From Pycnopodia helianthoides (lineage: Eukaryota; Echinodermata; Asteroidea; Forcipulatida; Asteriidae), in assembly GCA_032158295.1 (NCBI GenBank), contig CM063259.1, forward strand, positions 13,983,564 to 14,047,563: DNA of 64,000 nucleotides. The letters are read 5' to 3'. A program made the translations under genes and the position numbers. Below, in pieces: positions 46,662-59,160 of the stretch (positions are counted from its first letter, which is position 1; every line of letters begins with the position of its first letter). The notes under the pieces are model-generated. The model was not told the DNA's origin and searched no databases. It saw nothing but the letters and a program-made list of their open reading frames with translations.

Positions 46662-47803
46662 TATAGGTTTTCCCGGCCAATTTCATCAGAAATCCATTCA
46701 TTTTAACTCCCGGCTCATTCAATTTAGTTTGAAAACGAATGCTGCGTTGAATCAGCATTCAACAGTCAAAAAGAGTAATTCAATTTCACTAGTTTAGCAT
46801 TCACTAGTCAAATCAGATCATTCAATTTCACTAGGCCGTAAGAATCATTCAATTTCGCAAAAGCCATAAGCAAGACCTGGTCAATCATTCAATTTCATTT
46901 ATGAGCAAACATTTTCCAAAAGTTTGCATTCAAATTCAAATTCTACGTTATGTATGCTTTCTTGATCGTATAGCTGCCTTTCAAAGGCAGATACTTTAAA
47001 TGAAACTTATTTGGCATTATCTCCAAGTAAATGCCCAAGCAATGTTGGCTAAAAAGATGGCTGCCCGAGGTTGGTCCAGAGCAGTGAATAATGTAGATTT
47101 ATAGGGCGAGACGGGTTGAAACATTCAAGAATAACATTACTTTATTTTTAAATTGTATAACGACCCCTTATTGTAAGATTTTAATTTCCTTTGAAACATT
47201 TGTTAAAGTCTAATTTGAAATTGTCCTGACATTAACAGAAAAACAGAGACAACATAACCAGGGCAAACAAAAAATATCAAGGCTAAAGCAAAATAATTAG
47301 TTTTGCATTTCAAAGTTATCGGGTGTAGACTTAAACTAAAGGAAGGGCAACAACGCAAAAGGAACAACGATTTCAATTAAGAAAAAACACATGATGTAAA
47401 TAATGGTGTAAAATACATGGAAACTTCTCTTACAAAGGATAACTTATGTGCCTGTAAAGGAGCTATAATTCCCATTTTACTCATAAAGCCAAAACTCATC
47501 TTTAACTTGAATGCAAAGAAGTTGAAATTCGTTGCACATAAATGAAAAAGAAAACGCAAACTAGCAGAAAAATCATGTTCGCTTCGGAGAGTCTTAATTT
47601 GAATGCATCAATTGCAAATTGGTAGTAAAACTTCAAATTAAGAATGGTCAAAGTGTAGTCTTGAATGCCCTTAAATGAAATTGAATGCATTAAGAGCTAA
47701 AAAGAAACCCTAGTTTGAGAGGATTAAGGGAAAACGCGTGAATTTGAATGCATGTTAATGAAATTGAATGATTTTTTGCTGAAATTGGCCGGGAAAACCT
47801 ATA
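46662..47803. mobile_element. Inverted-repeat element with subterminal ATTCAATTTCA repeats
   Basis: TATAGGTTTTCCCGGCCAAT at the left is mirrored by ATTGGCCGGGAAAACCTATA at the right. At least five copies of (C/A)ATTCAATTT lie inside the left end (about 46717-46900). The inverted form, TGAAATTGAATG, occurs near 47675 and 47760. The centre carries no recognised protein. Class unknown. Confidence 0.7.
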
Positions 47804-47804
47804 G

Positions 47805-48270
47805 TTTAACTGTGGCGAGGCATGAGGATCCAGTCTGCACCTGATTATACACATGTCAGTCCAATCTGCAAAAAAATGAATTCCTTTGTCCGACGAGGGG
47901 TTGGTCCACCTTGGTGGACTGTACGGCTCTCTTTTAACATTGGTCCTTGAAAGGTGGGCTAGACGAAAATCCAAAGCCGTGAAAACTTTCCGCCAATCAC
48001 CATCCAAAGATCTCAACCCAAAAGATAATAAAACTTCTTCTTCTTTTCTATTGCTGGAATGGACGGGTAATCTATGACTGTCCTATCGTATTCGTTGGTT
48101 TTCGAGAAACATGCATCCATTTTTTGAAATAATTATAACATGCAGCTTCAATTTCGTATTAGAGAGTAACGTGACTTCAAATGTAGGAAAAGTTAAACAT
48201 GTTCTATTATTTTATACACAATTAATTGTCATACAAGTGATAATATTAGCTATGTGGATATGTTTTTTTC
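47805..48270. other. Sequence upstream of IFIT-like copy 2
   Basis: It is not similar to the sequence upstream of copy 1. A pyrimidine tract TTTTTTTCTTCAG ends at 48275 and is the likely 5' UTR acceptor. No promoter element is identified. Confidence 0.4.
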
Positions 48271-50650
48271 TTCAGAAAGCTTACTAAATAAGAAAGAAAC
48301 CATTTCTTGATCACAAAATGGCTTTCTCTTGGAAAGCCAGAGAGTGTCACTTCACCTGGAACCTCGAGAAAGACCACAGAGTATGCAAATACGAAGAAAA
48401 AATACTGCGTAAACTACAGAACAACTTGGCAGAAACAGACTTCCTCAAGATCGAGAATCTTCTATTCAAGGCGTGTCTTCAGTTATGGTTTAAGGACAGT
48501 GCGCTTGAGCCTCTTGAAGAAGCGAAGCGGGAAATTGAAAAACGAAGAAACGAAGATGTATATAAGGGTTACAAGAGCGTTGAACTATTAAATCGCATGT
48601 GGATTGAAGACAAATCGATACCCAACTCGAAGCTTTTTCAGGAATTAAATGAAGAACTAAACACCATACAGTTAGAGGAGAACGATCGGCAGGTTGTTGG
48701 TGCAATCAAAGCAGCGGCCCTCATGCGACTCGGTCCTGTTATGTTTGACACTAATCTGAAACTCTTCAAGGCAGCCCACCAAGCATTTCCTTTAAATCAA
48801 GACTTTCTTTTCGGGTGTGCACTCATCACTGGACAGATCATGAGATCAATGAGACCCCTCAACTACAGGTACAACTCCTCGGACCAATGTGGAAAACGCA
48901 TGGATGACGAGAAGAAGTATTGGGAAAAATTAATCGACATGAAACCTGATCACCAAGGGTACCAGTATGCTAATTCAATGCTTGGATGGAATTTGAGTAG
49001 GCGAGATGGATCTGATAACGAAAAGGAGGCCCTTCGACTGTTAAACAAAGCTCACGACGAAGCTCCAGATCTACAGGATGTGTGCAGAAATCTCATCCGA
49101 TTCTTAAACTATAAAAAAGATCTTGATCAGTCTGTATCCATACTGGAGAGCTGCATTTCTAAACAACCAAATCGAACCGAAAATCATCATCAGCTTGCCT
49201 TGTGTTACATCAAATGCGCAAAAAGGAATAAAGAACACCCGGATAAAGCTGACGAATGGACCAAAAAGGCAATTAAAGAACTAGACGAATGTCTGCGATT
49301 GGATAGTTCACATGTCTATGCTTTACTGAAAATGGCAGAACAGTTAAAACACTTGAAACATCTGAAAGAGTTCAAGAGCCCAGAATATTACTACTTAAAG
49401 TTGACGAGTAAGACGAAGGAATACACGCTTATACAGGAGCTTCAGATTCGCGACAGTTTTGCTTCGTTCCTTTACACAACGAAAACGTCAGAAAAATACG
49501 GCTCTAGATTTAAAGTGTCACAGGAAGTTATGGACATCTCTACTGATGAATCATTTGAATATCAAAATGATAGATCAGGTAAATGGGAAACTTTGCAAAA
49601 GGCAGCCAATTTAAAAAAGAATGCATACCAAGCACTGAAGAGGTACTACAGGAACACAAATAGTAATATGCAGCTTGGAATTCTATTCTACCAGAACTTT
49701 GAGTTTGATGAAGCCATCTACAAGTTGACCGCAGTGGACAAAACCAACGCCAACTACCTTGCAAAGACATATCTCAAAAAAGGTCAAGAGAAAATTGTTG
49801 GCGATCAAACAAATCCTGAAGAAGCAGCTCGGGATTTCGCGAAGGCTCGAGAGAAAGTAAATTTGGCAAGAGGGCTGGGATTGGAACCACAAAAGGTGCG
49901 TAAGATACTAGCGGACACAGCTCTGGCAATCGCACACAATGAACTTCAGGTTAACGTGACTGACGTCATTCAACTGGAAGACAGGTGTGTGACGTCATAT
50001 CGCGAAGCTGTCAGATGTGGAAGCTTAGTCGCCGGTTTGGAGCTGATAAAGCTGGTCGAGAGGAACTCCATCGAAATCATCTCCTGGTCAAGTTTCATCC
50101 AGGTAAGACTGTTAACTTTGTGTCTTGAAATCATTAGGCCGATATAGGATGTAAGAAACGCATATACATGAAGTATGCCTGATCATATTAAACACTCCAG
50201 ACACATGGTTCACAAAACTAGTTGTCATAATCAAATGCAGTTCAGCTTTTTCACACTTCCAGTTATTGTTAGTTTTAAAAGGGGTCAAAATGTTGCCATT
50301 TCAGTTCATGTTTAATAAACCAAAATGTTCTGTGTCGACATTTATTATATTTTTTTAAGTACATACATGTAGCAGAGTTTATAATCACCATTGCGAACCT
50401 GAACCGATCCAATCGGTATCAGAGAGTTAAAGTTCCCACAAGTTAGTATTCCCAACTGTTGTTAGCTTTGTTCATCGTAAAAACTAAAAGTTAATGAAGC
50501 TAAAAATATCGACATATTCTATAAAAAAGGTACATAACCAAAACGGTTTGCATATTATATACATTCGATACCAGTACCAAGCCTTCTATTCTGTCGAGAC
50601 AATAATTTTAACATGCCTTTTTTTTTAATTCAATTTATTGTCAATGCTAG

Positions 50651-50907
50651 ATGCTTGCAGAAATAGAGGTGTGTTGTTTACAGCAGCCCCAATCTGACAG
50701 TGACATCCTACATGCCGAATCTAAACCCCTTATGTTCGAAGAGGGCCTGAGATCCAAGGAAACTGATATCGAACCATGCATGCTGAGGAATCGCACCAAA
50801 ATCAAGGCAGATATTAATGAGATCTTGTCAAAGGATTGTGTTTTATAGTGAGTCAAGGAAAGGACTTTATAAAATGGAGAAACAGCTACTCAAGGAAAGA
50901 TTTAAAG
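50651..50907 (+). other. Frameshifted second coding exon of IFIT-like copy 2
   Basis: The exon is 257 bases against 253 in copy 1: an in-frame six-base addition (AGTGAC, near 50698) plus a net frame-changing difference before GTGAGTCAAGG. The frame ends SKDCVL and stop, where copy 1 continues. Confidence 0.7.
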
Positions 50908-52725
50908 GTAATAATTAAAAGTTAGGAAAATAAAAATTATGGTTTGCATATTATAAACATTCGATATCAGTACCAATGTTTTCCTCAAAAACGCTTCAAT
51001 CTAAAATATTTTCATTTGCGAGAAAAATTGTCCAACATAAACACTCACAACTTCCTGTGACAAAACGTTAGCGCTATTCGGCGTTCTCTGGTACAATATT
51101 TCAAAATTACAAATTTTTTTTTTGTTCAATGTTCATCCTTCCAAAATGTAGCCCCTGAAGGTTCGGAAGGACTACAGTTAGATGGGCGAGAAGAAGGTCC
51201 GTTGGAGGATGTAACCGAGGAATTAAAGGCCAAGGCTGTAGACTGCTGTCTAAAGAGTCATCCTCTGCTCGACCGTATCATTGACAAATTCCAGGTATGT
51301 ACATGTATGTATCTTGCTCTTCTTGAGCGCAGACAATCAAGACGCCCGAAAGGGTAGACATTGTAATATTGTAAAACAAATCTTAGTCTAAGAATAGACT
51401 CAAACTCTGAGCAGTTCTGTCCAGGTCAGCACGATTCCTTTTTCGGATCACACTGACCAAGAACTCGGGTCAATAGTGTGTTTCTGTAATTTTGAACCCC
51501 CACCCCCCCCCCCAAAAAAAAAAAAAAAAAAAAATCAAACTTATCCAGAAATGGGTATAACCGCTTGACCAAATGTCTGGTCATTTCTGATCCGGTGCTT
51601 ATTGTGAATTGTCAGGATGCTGCGTTTCAGCATATTTTCTTAAAAGGAAAGTCGTTCTAAATTGTCCACATTTTTTATACAACGGCCGTAAACATAACTA
51701 CATTCCTTTTGGTGGTTTATTTAATAGAAAGAGGAGCTGGGTTTTAACGCCGCGGAGGACAACCACTTTCCTCTGATATATAAGGATGAGAAACTGACTC
51801 AAGATAAAGTAAAGAGTAGCCTTTGGACAAAACTAGAAAACCTTACTCCAAACATCGACATGGAGACTCACTACCCGAAGATCTACGAGTATCTATTGAA
51901 GGTAAAGTTTTGGTCTTCTTGTATTCAGCTTAATATGTTATGTAGAAAACAAACTATATGATCTGTACAAGTTGGATGTCAGTTCCATAATCCCATAGAG
52001 TAATGTAAAACAAACATACATGTTTTCTTGTTATTTTTTGTGTGCACAAAACTTTAACAGCTGCAGCCAAAGATTAGTCCCGAAAATGATTTCCTGAGGA
52101 ATTTTTGTAAAGTCGTAAACACGAAAAAGCACAGCAACGAGGACGTTCTGGGCATCGAACCAAATCTAGTGGAGCTGGCTCGACAGTCCATCGATAAAGT
52201 CGAAGAGATATGCAATGTCTTCTTCGACACCATGGAAGAGATCAAGACGTTGAAGAAGAGTGTGGAAGTTTTTGTATCAGCCATAAAATCAGGTGGTTGT
52301 GAAGAGGTCGTGGATAAGGTAGATAATCTCTTCGGAAGATTAAAGAATAACGAAGACTTTGTTGTCGGAATGAATAATACGTGGAAGTTTCTTGAGGTAA
52401 GTTTTATAACAATCGGGTTTTGGTAATTGTCAAATACTAGTATCTTCACTTGGTGTATCACAACATATGCATGAAATAACACACCTGTGAAAATTGGGCT
52501 CAATTCATCATCGAAGTTGCAAGAAAATAATTTAAAGAAAAAACACCCTTGTTGCATAGAATTGTGTGCTTTCAAACGCCTAAGAAAGGCTTCGTGCCTG
52601 AAGCCTTTCTCAGATTCAAATATATTTCAGTGAGAAATTACCTCTTTCTCAAAAGCTACATTACTTCAGAGGGAGTCGTGTTTCACAATGTTTTATTGAG
52701 TATTTACCAAAAGTATCAACTTCCC

Positions 52726-53459
52726 TTAAAGGGAGGTTATACCTTTGGTAATTACTCCAAAAATGTGTTACCATAACAGTTTACGTGGTAAGAAGCACTG
52801 CAGCTGTTGATACTGAATATTGTTTTGACAAACGATTCCCTTCAAAGGAATGTGGTTTTAGCGAAAGGATTTTTTTATTTATCAATCTGAGAAACGTTTT
52901 TCCATGAAGCGTTTCTCAGATTGTGTATTCCAATTACGGATTGTTCATTAATTCTTCCTGCGTGGACATAGATATTAGGCGTTATCTCAAAAACGTTATA
53001 CCACCTTTTGAAATGAAATTTTCACAGGCTAGTTTTATTGTATATATCTACCTTTATATAGGATGAAAACAATCGAATGGTTCAAAATTCCAAAGGTATA
53101 CTTTGCCTTTACCAAGCGTTAGAATTGATATGAACTAACTGGGCTGAGAGAAGTGATGGTCTGTGGATCTCATAACTATAAAAGGGTTTTGATTGTTGTC
53201 TATCTCACCGTATAGCATCAGACTTTATCAAAACACAACGTGAAATGCCTTATCTACTAAAGCCCATTCATGATAGTCAGTGAAGAGAAAAGTGTACCCT
53301 ATACTCATATTGAAGCCTTTTCTATAAAACCACATTCTTTGAAGGGAATCGTTTCTCAAATTGTTACACATTATCTACAGCTGCAGTGCTTCTTATACTG
53401 AATAAGCTTTTATGGTCATTCATTTTTGGAGTAATTACCAATGGTATCCTTCCTATTAA
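52726..53459. mobile_element. Family H element, TTAA-flanked, in copy 2 intron
   Basis: TTAAAGGGAGGTTATACCTT with GGTAATTACTCCAAAAATG at the left; CATTTTTGGAGTAATTACC and ATCCTTCCTATTAA at the right. An additional TTAA-bounded piece related to family D lies at about 52450-52729 and shares the left TTAA. Confidence 0.7.
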
Positions 53460-54839
53460 CAAGTAATCCGTGAAACCCAATAAGTAGTCCGGAAAAAGAA
53501 AATAATTTAATAACCAGAAAGAAAAAAAATTGTAATAAAAACTTCGCTTCATGTTCTCGTTTCAGATGCTCGCATTGATACGTCATTGCTGGGAGGCACC
53601 TGGGGCCGATGTAGACTTGACTCAGTGGACCGAGCTGTCCGAACGGAACAGTGGGTTTAGTAAAGAGCTCCGTAGGAGTTATCTGGAGGTCGAGGCTGCA
53701 TTATTGGCCAATGGTGGTAATCCAAGCTCGAGGGAGGTTCTGGTGGCGTGTCACAAGACGTGTAAAGAGGCTGACGAACTCTTGAACAAGTCACTGCAGA
53801 GTGAGGTAATGCTTGACAGCAACTAGAATTGAGACTACATGACTTTCCTCTCCAAAAACTTGGCAGAAGAAAACTTTTATTAAAACTATCACTCTTTATA
53901 CTCTAAAAACTTCCGGGTCAGAAATAATCTGGATTCTGTCCAGTGGGGCCTGACCAATTCCTGGGTCAGAATGACCCGGAATCTGTTTCAAAATGACCCA
54001 GAAATGGGTCAAAATGATGCGAAATCCGAGTTTAATTAATTTTTGGCCACTTTCCGGGTCAGCAAGATCCAGAAATGGTTCATACTCACTGGGTTCCGGA
54101 CTTTGATCTCGAGTTCACCGTTGTCAGTTTTGAATCAGCATTTATTTATTTCTCACTTTCAGGAAAACCACAACACAACCATCTTTCCATTTCCCAACGA
54201 TTCTTCAGTCAAGAACAAAGATTCCTGGAAAGGAGACGTGAAAAATCGGCTCAAAAAAGATCCTAAGAATGGGGGAATATTTCCTAACAAAATTTTGCTT
54301 GGCATCATTTTGGAGGTAGGTTTACTGAAAACTCAGAGACACTTTTATAAGAATTAACCGGAAAAACGTCATCACCACGCGATGTTGAAAAGTGTCGGCA
54401 GGGTGATTTTGAGTTTAATGTAGGCCTACACTAATAAGGGAATCAATGTGTGGTGAAGAGGTTTTAAACTAGTGGTTTAAACCCGCCGAGGCCTGGTTCT
54501 TGATAATATTACCGAGACGAAGTCGAACCCTACCATGTTGTGGGGCTTAGCAGCTGCTTGAGACTTGAACGATGTCTTATCCATTGACTTGTGACTAGTT
54601 CAACGACGGTACGTATTGCATTGCCTCGCATCATTCAAGTCCATTGCGAGAGAAGCTTGAAATGGATCTTCTAATAAGTTGCCATCTTTAAACACCATGC
54701 AGTAACCCCAAACAGCTATGAACTGCATACACTCTGTGTACATTCCTTTACTCTGTGCACGTAAGAGAAACAAAACATACTATTAAACACTGTAAACAAA
54801 CAAAAAATGCATAAGTACAAAGTATGGATCTGAGAACAA

Positions 54840-55500
54840 AAGAGGTCCACGCAGTGTAGGGATTTGTGGACTTACACACGTTCACTAAGTGGCTTTGTTT
54901 TAGTGTTGAAGATTTTGTTTCTTCTTAAGTGTATTATACAGAACAAAGGAATGTCCACAGGGTGTATGCAACACAGAGCTGCGTTTGTGGACGTGTGTAT
55001 TAAAGTCAACATAGTGTTTCAAGCCATAGTTTGTGTGTTTCTTTTGTTCTCAGGTCCATACTTCGTACGTGTAATGCGTAAACACTTTTGTCCACACAGT
55101 GTAGGGATTTGTGCCCTAAAACACACGCGAACTTACGCCGGGGTACTTTTAACAATTGAACAATGCTACCTCAAAAGGTTTTATTTGTTCTAGTGGTTCC
55201 CCACAGAGGATTTCTTTAGAAAAAGGAATAATAGAACTACGAGGTACCCCGTACTGCCACATGTAAGGGTGTGTGGATTAACACACGTCCACACGGTGTT
55301 TTTTTTTGGGGGGGGTGGTGAAGAATATTAAAAAATTATAAAGTGTGTACAGAACAAAAGACTGTCCACAGGGTGTATGCAACAAAGAGGTGCGTGTTTT
55401 GACGTGTGTAAGTCCACATAGTGTTTCAAGCCCCTACAGTGTGTGTACCTCTTTTGTTCTCAGGTCCACACTTCGTATTATGTAACGCCTAAACACTTTT
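54840..55500. repeat. Tandem GTCCACACAGTG-type repeats in the last intron of copy 2
   Basis: A segment with GAACAAAGGAATGTCCACAG and ATGCAACACAGAGCTGCGT occurs once in copy 1 (33129) but twice here (54942 and about 55352), so the intron grew by duplication. Confidence 0.65.
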
Positions 55501-56046
55501 GTCTGTTTCAAATTGTTCTTTTGTTTGATAGGCACAGCCGTGTTCCAATGAAGATAACTACCATTTCATAGCAATGCGAAAGTTCCTCGCTAATTGGTTA
55601 AGCGGAATCACTGAACCTGACATGGTAATCATAGAGAAAGGAACGAGCTCCCCTGTGTCTTATGACGTCTTAGTTCTTACTCGTTGGTGTGTGAACCATG
55701 CTGAGAAAGTCGCATCCAAAGTGATTGATATCATGAAGGCTCAAAGCAAGTAGTGAGAGGTTTCAGGATCTTGACTTTCTGGACAAGGATAACATACATC
55801 TATAATAAAGTCAATTAAGTAATTGTGTCATAACAGACAATCTGTAAACTTCATATTGTAAAACAAAAAAGGAGGCGGCCTCTAAAAGGAAGCGGGCGGG
55901 AACGCTAAACATGTTTTGTTTAAAATTGGCCTTAGCAAGGGGCACTGTCGTCGTGATCACAGCGAGTCTGTGGCCAGACATTAAATTCTGAACTCGCACC
56001 CAGTTAACTGCACACACGCGCGCGCGATAATAATGACGGCGCCCTC

Positions 56047-56399
56047 TTAAGGCAGAGAATATCTTTGGTAATTACTGCAAAAATGTATGAGCTGCTGATA
56101 TTATAAAGCATTGTTCGAAACGACCCCTTTGAAGTAAGGTAGTTTGAGAGATAGAGGTAATTATTCACAACAAAAAATTGAATCTGAGAAAGGCTTCATG
56201 CATGAAGCCTTTCTCAGGCATCTGAAAGCACACAATTCTATGCAACCAGGGTGTTTTTTCCCTCATTATTTTCTAGCAACTTTGCTGACCAATAATTGAG
56301 CCCAAATTTTCACAGTTGTTTTTCGTAGTTAATATGTTGGAAAACACCAAGTGATGAAACCGGTCTTTGACATTTACTAAAAGTATACCCTGCCTTTAA
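56047..56399. mobile_element. TTAA-flanked element, family D, first of two adjacent copies
   Basis: TTAAGGCAGAGAATATCTTT at the left and AAAGTATACCCTGCCTTTAA at the right. The centre has GAAAGGCTTCATGCATGAAG palindromes. It shares its right TTAA with the next element. Confidence 0.65.
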
Positions 56400-56770
56400 A
56401 GGCAGTGGACACTATTGGTAATTACTCAAAATAATTATTAGCATAAAACCTTACTTGGTAACGAGTAATGGGGAGAGGTTGACAGTATAAAACATTGTGA
56501 GAAACGGCTCCCTCTGAAGTGACATAGTTTTCGAGAAAGAAGTAATTTTCCACGAATTTGATTTCGAGACCTCAAAATTAGATTTTGAGGTCTCGAAACC
56601 AACCATCTAAAAGCACACAACTTCTTGTGACAAGGGTGTTTTTTCTTTCATAGTTATCTCGCAACTTCGACGACCAATTGAGCTCAAGTTTTTACAGGTT
56701 TGTTATTTTATCCATATGTTGGAAAAAAGACTGGTCTTTGACAATTACCAATAGTGTCCAGTGTCTTTAA
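56396..56770. mobile_element. TTAA-flanked element, family D, second copy
   Basis: TTAAAGGCAGTGGACACTAT at the left and CAATAGTGTCCAGTGTCTTTAA at the right. The hairpin centre is GATTTCGAGACCTCAAAATT. It is absent from unit 1. Confidence 0.8.
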
Positions 56771-57748
56771 AGCCTTTGTCTGCGATGTGATGTGACGATC
56801 AACGCGCGCGTGTGTAACTGGTTGAGAGTTCACGTTTCCATGTCCAGACTGTAGCAGACTATGATCATGACGACAGTACCCCTTTAAGTTATTATGCAGG
56901 CTTGCACATTCTGATGTATATCGATAATTGTAAAATCATAATTAACTTACTGTAATAGACAGTGACGGTGAAGGGCGTGGACAACCAACAGGTATCTGAA
57001 GAAATATAAAAATTTCCCCTTATTTTAAATTGAGATAAATTTGCTATTTTGTATTTCGTGCAAAATAAAGCATATCCATTGAAGTCTGGGTTTACAGTGA
57101 AAACTGAAAATCTGTAGCTATCAATTTGTTTAAAATGAGTTTTAAAATCTAGCAGTGATTAATATTATTTTTGTCAAGTTTGGTGTAACGACAATGGATA
57201 ATGTATTATTAATTTTAATGAAGATTGTGAGACATGTTGGTCTATTTATAAGGATTCATAAGGTGTCAGTGTAGAGTCAGTCACTGCTCTGATTGGTTCT
57301 TCTGAAAGGAGAACTGTGATTGGAGGGCTCAGAGTTATCGTGTGGGTTGCACATTGTGTGTGAGTGTCCTGTGTAGTGGAGCGTGTCAGTAGACTGTGGG
57401 ATATCAGGAGAGATTTTATCGGTAATACTTAGAATTGAAACAGTTAATCTGAAAGGTGCTGTGAAATAGGTTGCTCATTAAGTAGAATGTTCCTCCCGCT
57501 AACGCAAAATGCATCACATGCTATTTGGCTAAAGCTGCCTGTTTTAACTTTGCAACTTTTCCCGCTCAATATCTGTTTAACTTGTGTGAAATTGTGTGAC
57601 GACCAGCGGGCAATGTAATGGGCCTAGAGCATTTTAGAATTATATACATTCTCCTGAAGACAATTATTTTGTGATTTTAATTGTATGAATATCGTAGTCT
57701 TATATCTTTGCTGTTTTGTTCTTTCTAGTGTTTTAAAGGGAGGGTATA

Positions 57749-58080
57749 GACGATGTGACCTGTGACATCACATGTTTACAAAAGAGCCACAGAGCATGGA
57801 CTTCCGGCGGGCACATTTGTACACAGCTAAATAGAAGAATACAACAAATCTTATGTTTTATGGAGATCGCACTCTCTGATTTTCCTCAACTTTTGATATG
57901 AAGAAAGGGGGGGGGACATCTCAAAAGCTGTACAGCTGTTGCTTTTGTAAATTTTGAATTTATGTGAAAATTATGACACAAAATATAAATTTTCCCATTG
58001 AGCCTGTGTAGCATCTTGCCCGTCAGGAAATGCATTATAATGTACGAGGTCACCACTCTGTAAACAAATGTAACATGTTC
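57749..58080. mobile_element. 332-bp element present only in unit 2, TATA duplication
   Basis: Unit 1 reads GGGAGGGTATACCTTTGGCA at 34828. Unit 2 is interrupted within this and has TATA on both sides. The inner ends, CACATGTTTACA and TGTAAACAAATGTAACATG, are inverted. Non-coding. Confidence 0.75.
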
Positions 58081-58117
58081 TATACCTTTGGCAATTACCA
58101 GTGTAGTAGCCAAGACC

Positions 58118-58292
58118 TAGTCTTGGTTAAGACCTTCTCTTGTTGATTTATCACAGTTTTCCCTACAAGAGGGCGCTACTATTCACGAACCCCTCTCACA
58201 ACACGAACCGCTTCGAGCGGTTCGTGAATGGTAGCGCCCTCTTGTGGGGAAAACTGTGATAAATCAACAAGAGAAGGTCTTAACCAAGACTA
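58118..58292. mobile_element. 175-bp foldback, TAG...CTA type, 9-bp target duplication
   Basis: TAGTCTTGGTTAAGACCTTC is mirrored by GAAGGTCTTAACCAAGACTA. GCCAAGACC is duplicated at 58109-58117 and 58293-58301. Unit 1 at about 34854 has GTCAAGACC once and no insert. Confidence 0.8.
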
Positions 58293-58929
58293 GCCAAGAC
58301 CCAGAAGTTTGAGACCCGAGACCGAGGCCTGAAGGTCCGAGGGGGAGACCTACAACACTGGTGGATACTCCAACTATTAAAGAACATATAAACTTACTTG
58401 GTTAGAAGCACTGCAGCTGTTGATAATGTATAACATTTTGAGAAACAATTCCCTTCTAAGGAATGTGGTTTTAGAGAAAGGGATTCTAAAACATTGTCAG
58501 TCTGAGAAACGTTCATGCACAAAACGTGTCTCAGATTGTGTATTCAAATTACCAATTATGCTTCCTGCAGGGACATAACCGCTCCAGATTTTCGGCGCTA
58601 TGTAAAAAATGCTACCACCATTTGAAATGAAATTTGTACAGGTTAGTTTAATTGTAGATGATTATCTACATTTATGTAGGATTAAAACAATCGAACGGTT
58701 CCAAAGACAAAAGGTATACTTTGCCTTTAAAGTAGACAAAATGCTGCGTTAGAGATTGAGGTAGTTCTGAATAGATTATATTTCATTTGCATCGAGGTAG
58801 TTCTTATTACTCTGGGTTTTTTGGGGGAATCTAAGCGCTTTAATCCTCGTTCTGATTTAATGTAAACATGTTCGGAGTTGACGCATGTAATATTTCGACT
58901 AAAGAAGGGATTTTTACTTAGCTTGTATT

Positions 58930-59160
58930 TTGTTTGAATGTGTCCATGGGCTAGCACCTAATCGTGTTTGTGACAACATTGAAATGTATTTTTGATTGCA
59001 ACGGCTTTAATTCAAAGAACGCCGATTCTCTCAATGTTGTTGTTCCTAAGTCGGATGCTTTAAACAATCACTCTGTTATGCTGTTATGCCGGTGCTATTG
59101 TTTGGACCCAACTACCTTATACCCGTGTCCAGAATGCCCCCTCTATCGATAGCTTCAAAA
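58930..59160 (+). pseudogene. Reverse transcriptase C-terminal fragment, unit 2 copy
   Basis: It is the counterpart of 35405-35660 with frame-breaking changes. NADSLNVVVPKSDALNNHSV is retained. Confidence 0.55.

Larger units (their letters stand above)
48318..55753 (+). pseudogene. IFIT-like tetratricopeptide gene, copy 2, large exon intact, second exon frameshifted
   Basis: Coding exons are 48318-50102, 50651-50907, 51152-51294, 51728-51901, 52061-52396, 53566-53805, 54163-54315 and 55532-55753. The first (595 codons) is fully open with ECHFTW at residues 9-14, TPR-like pairs, and HHQLALCY at 290-297, which are the IFIT marks. The remaining exons give a helical C-terminal region without a known family. 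Against copy 1, exon 2 has a frame-changing indel near 50830-50845 that yields TAG at 50846, while later exons remain open in the expected phase. The product would therefore stop near residue 660 unless splicing avoids it or the indel is an error; the GTGAGT at 50849 is a strong donor but does not restore the phase. AATAAA lies at 55804-55809, 51 bases after the last stop. A truncated but functional protein is possible, so the pseudogene label is provisional. The likely role, by analogy only, is innate immune RNA sensing. Confidence 0.8.
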
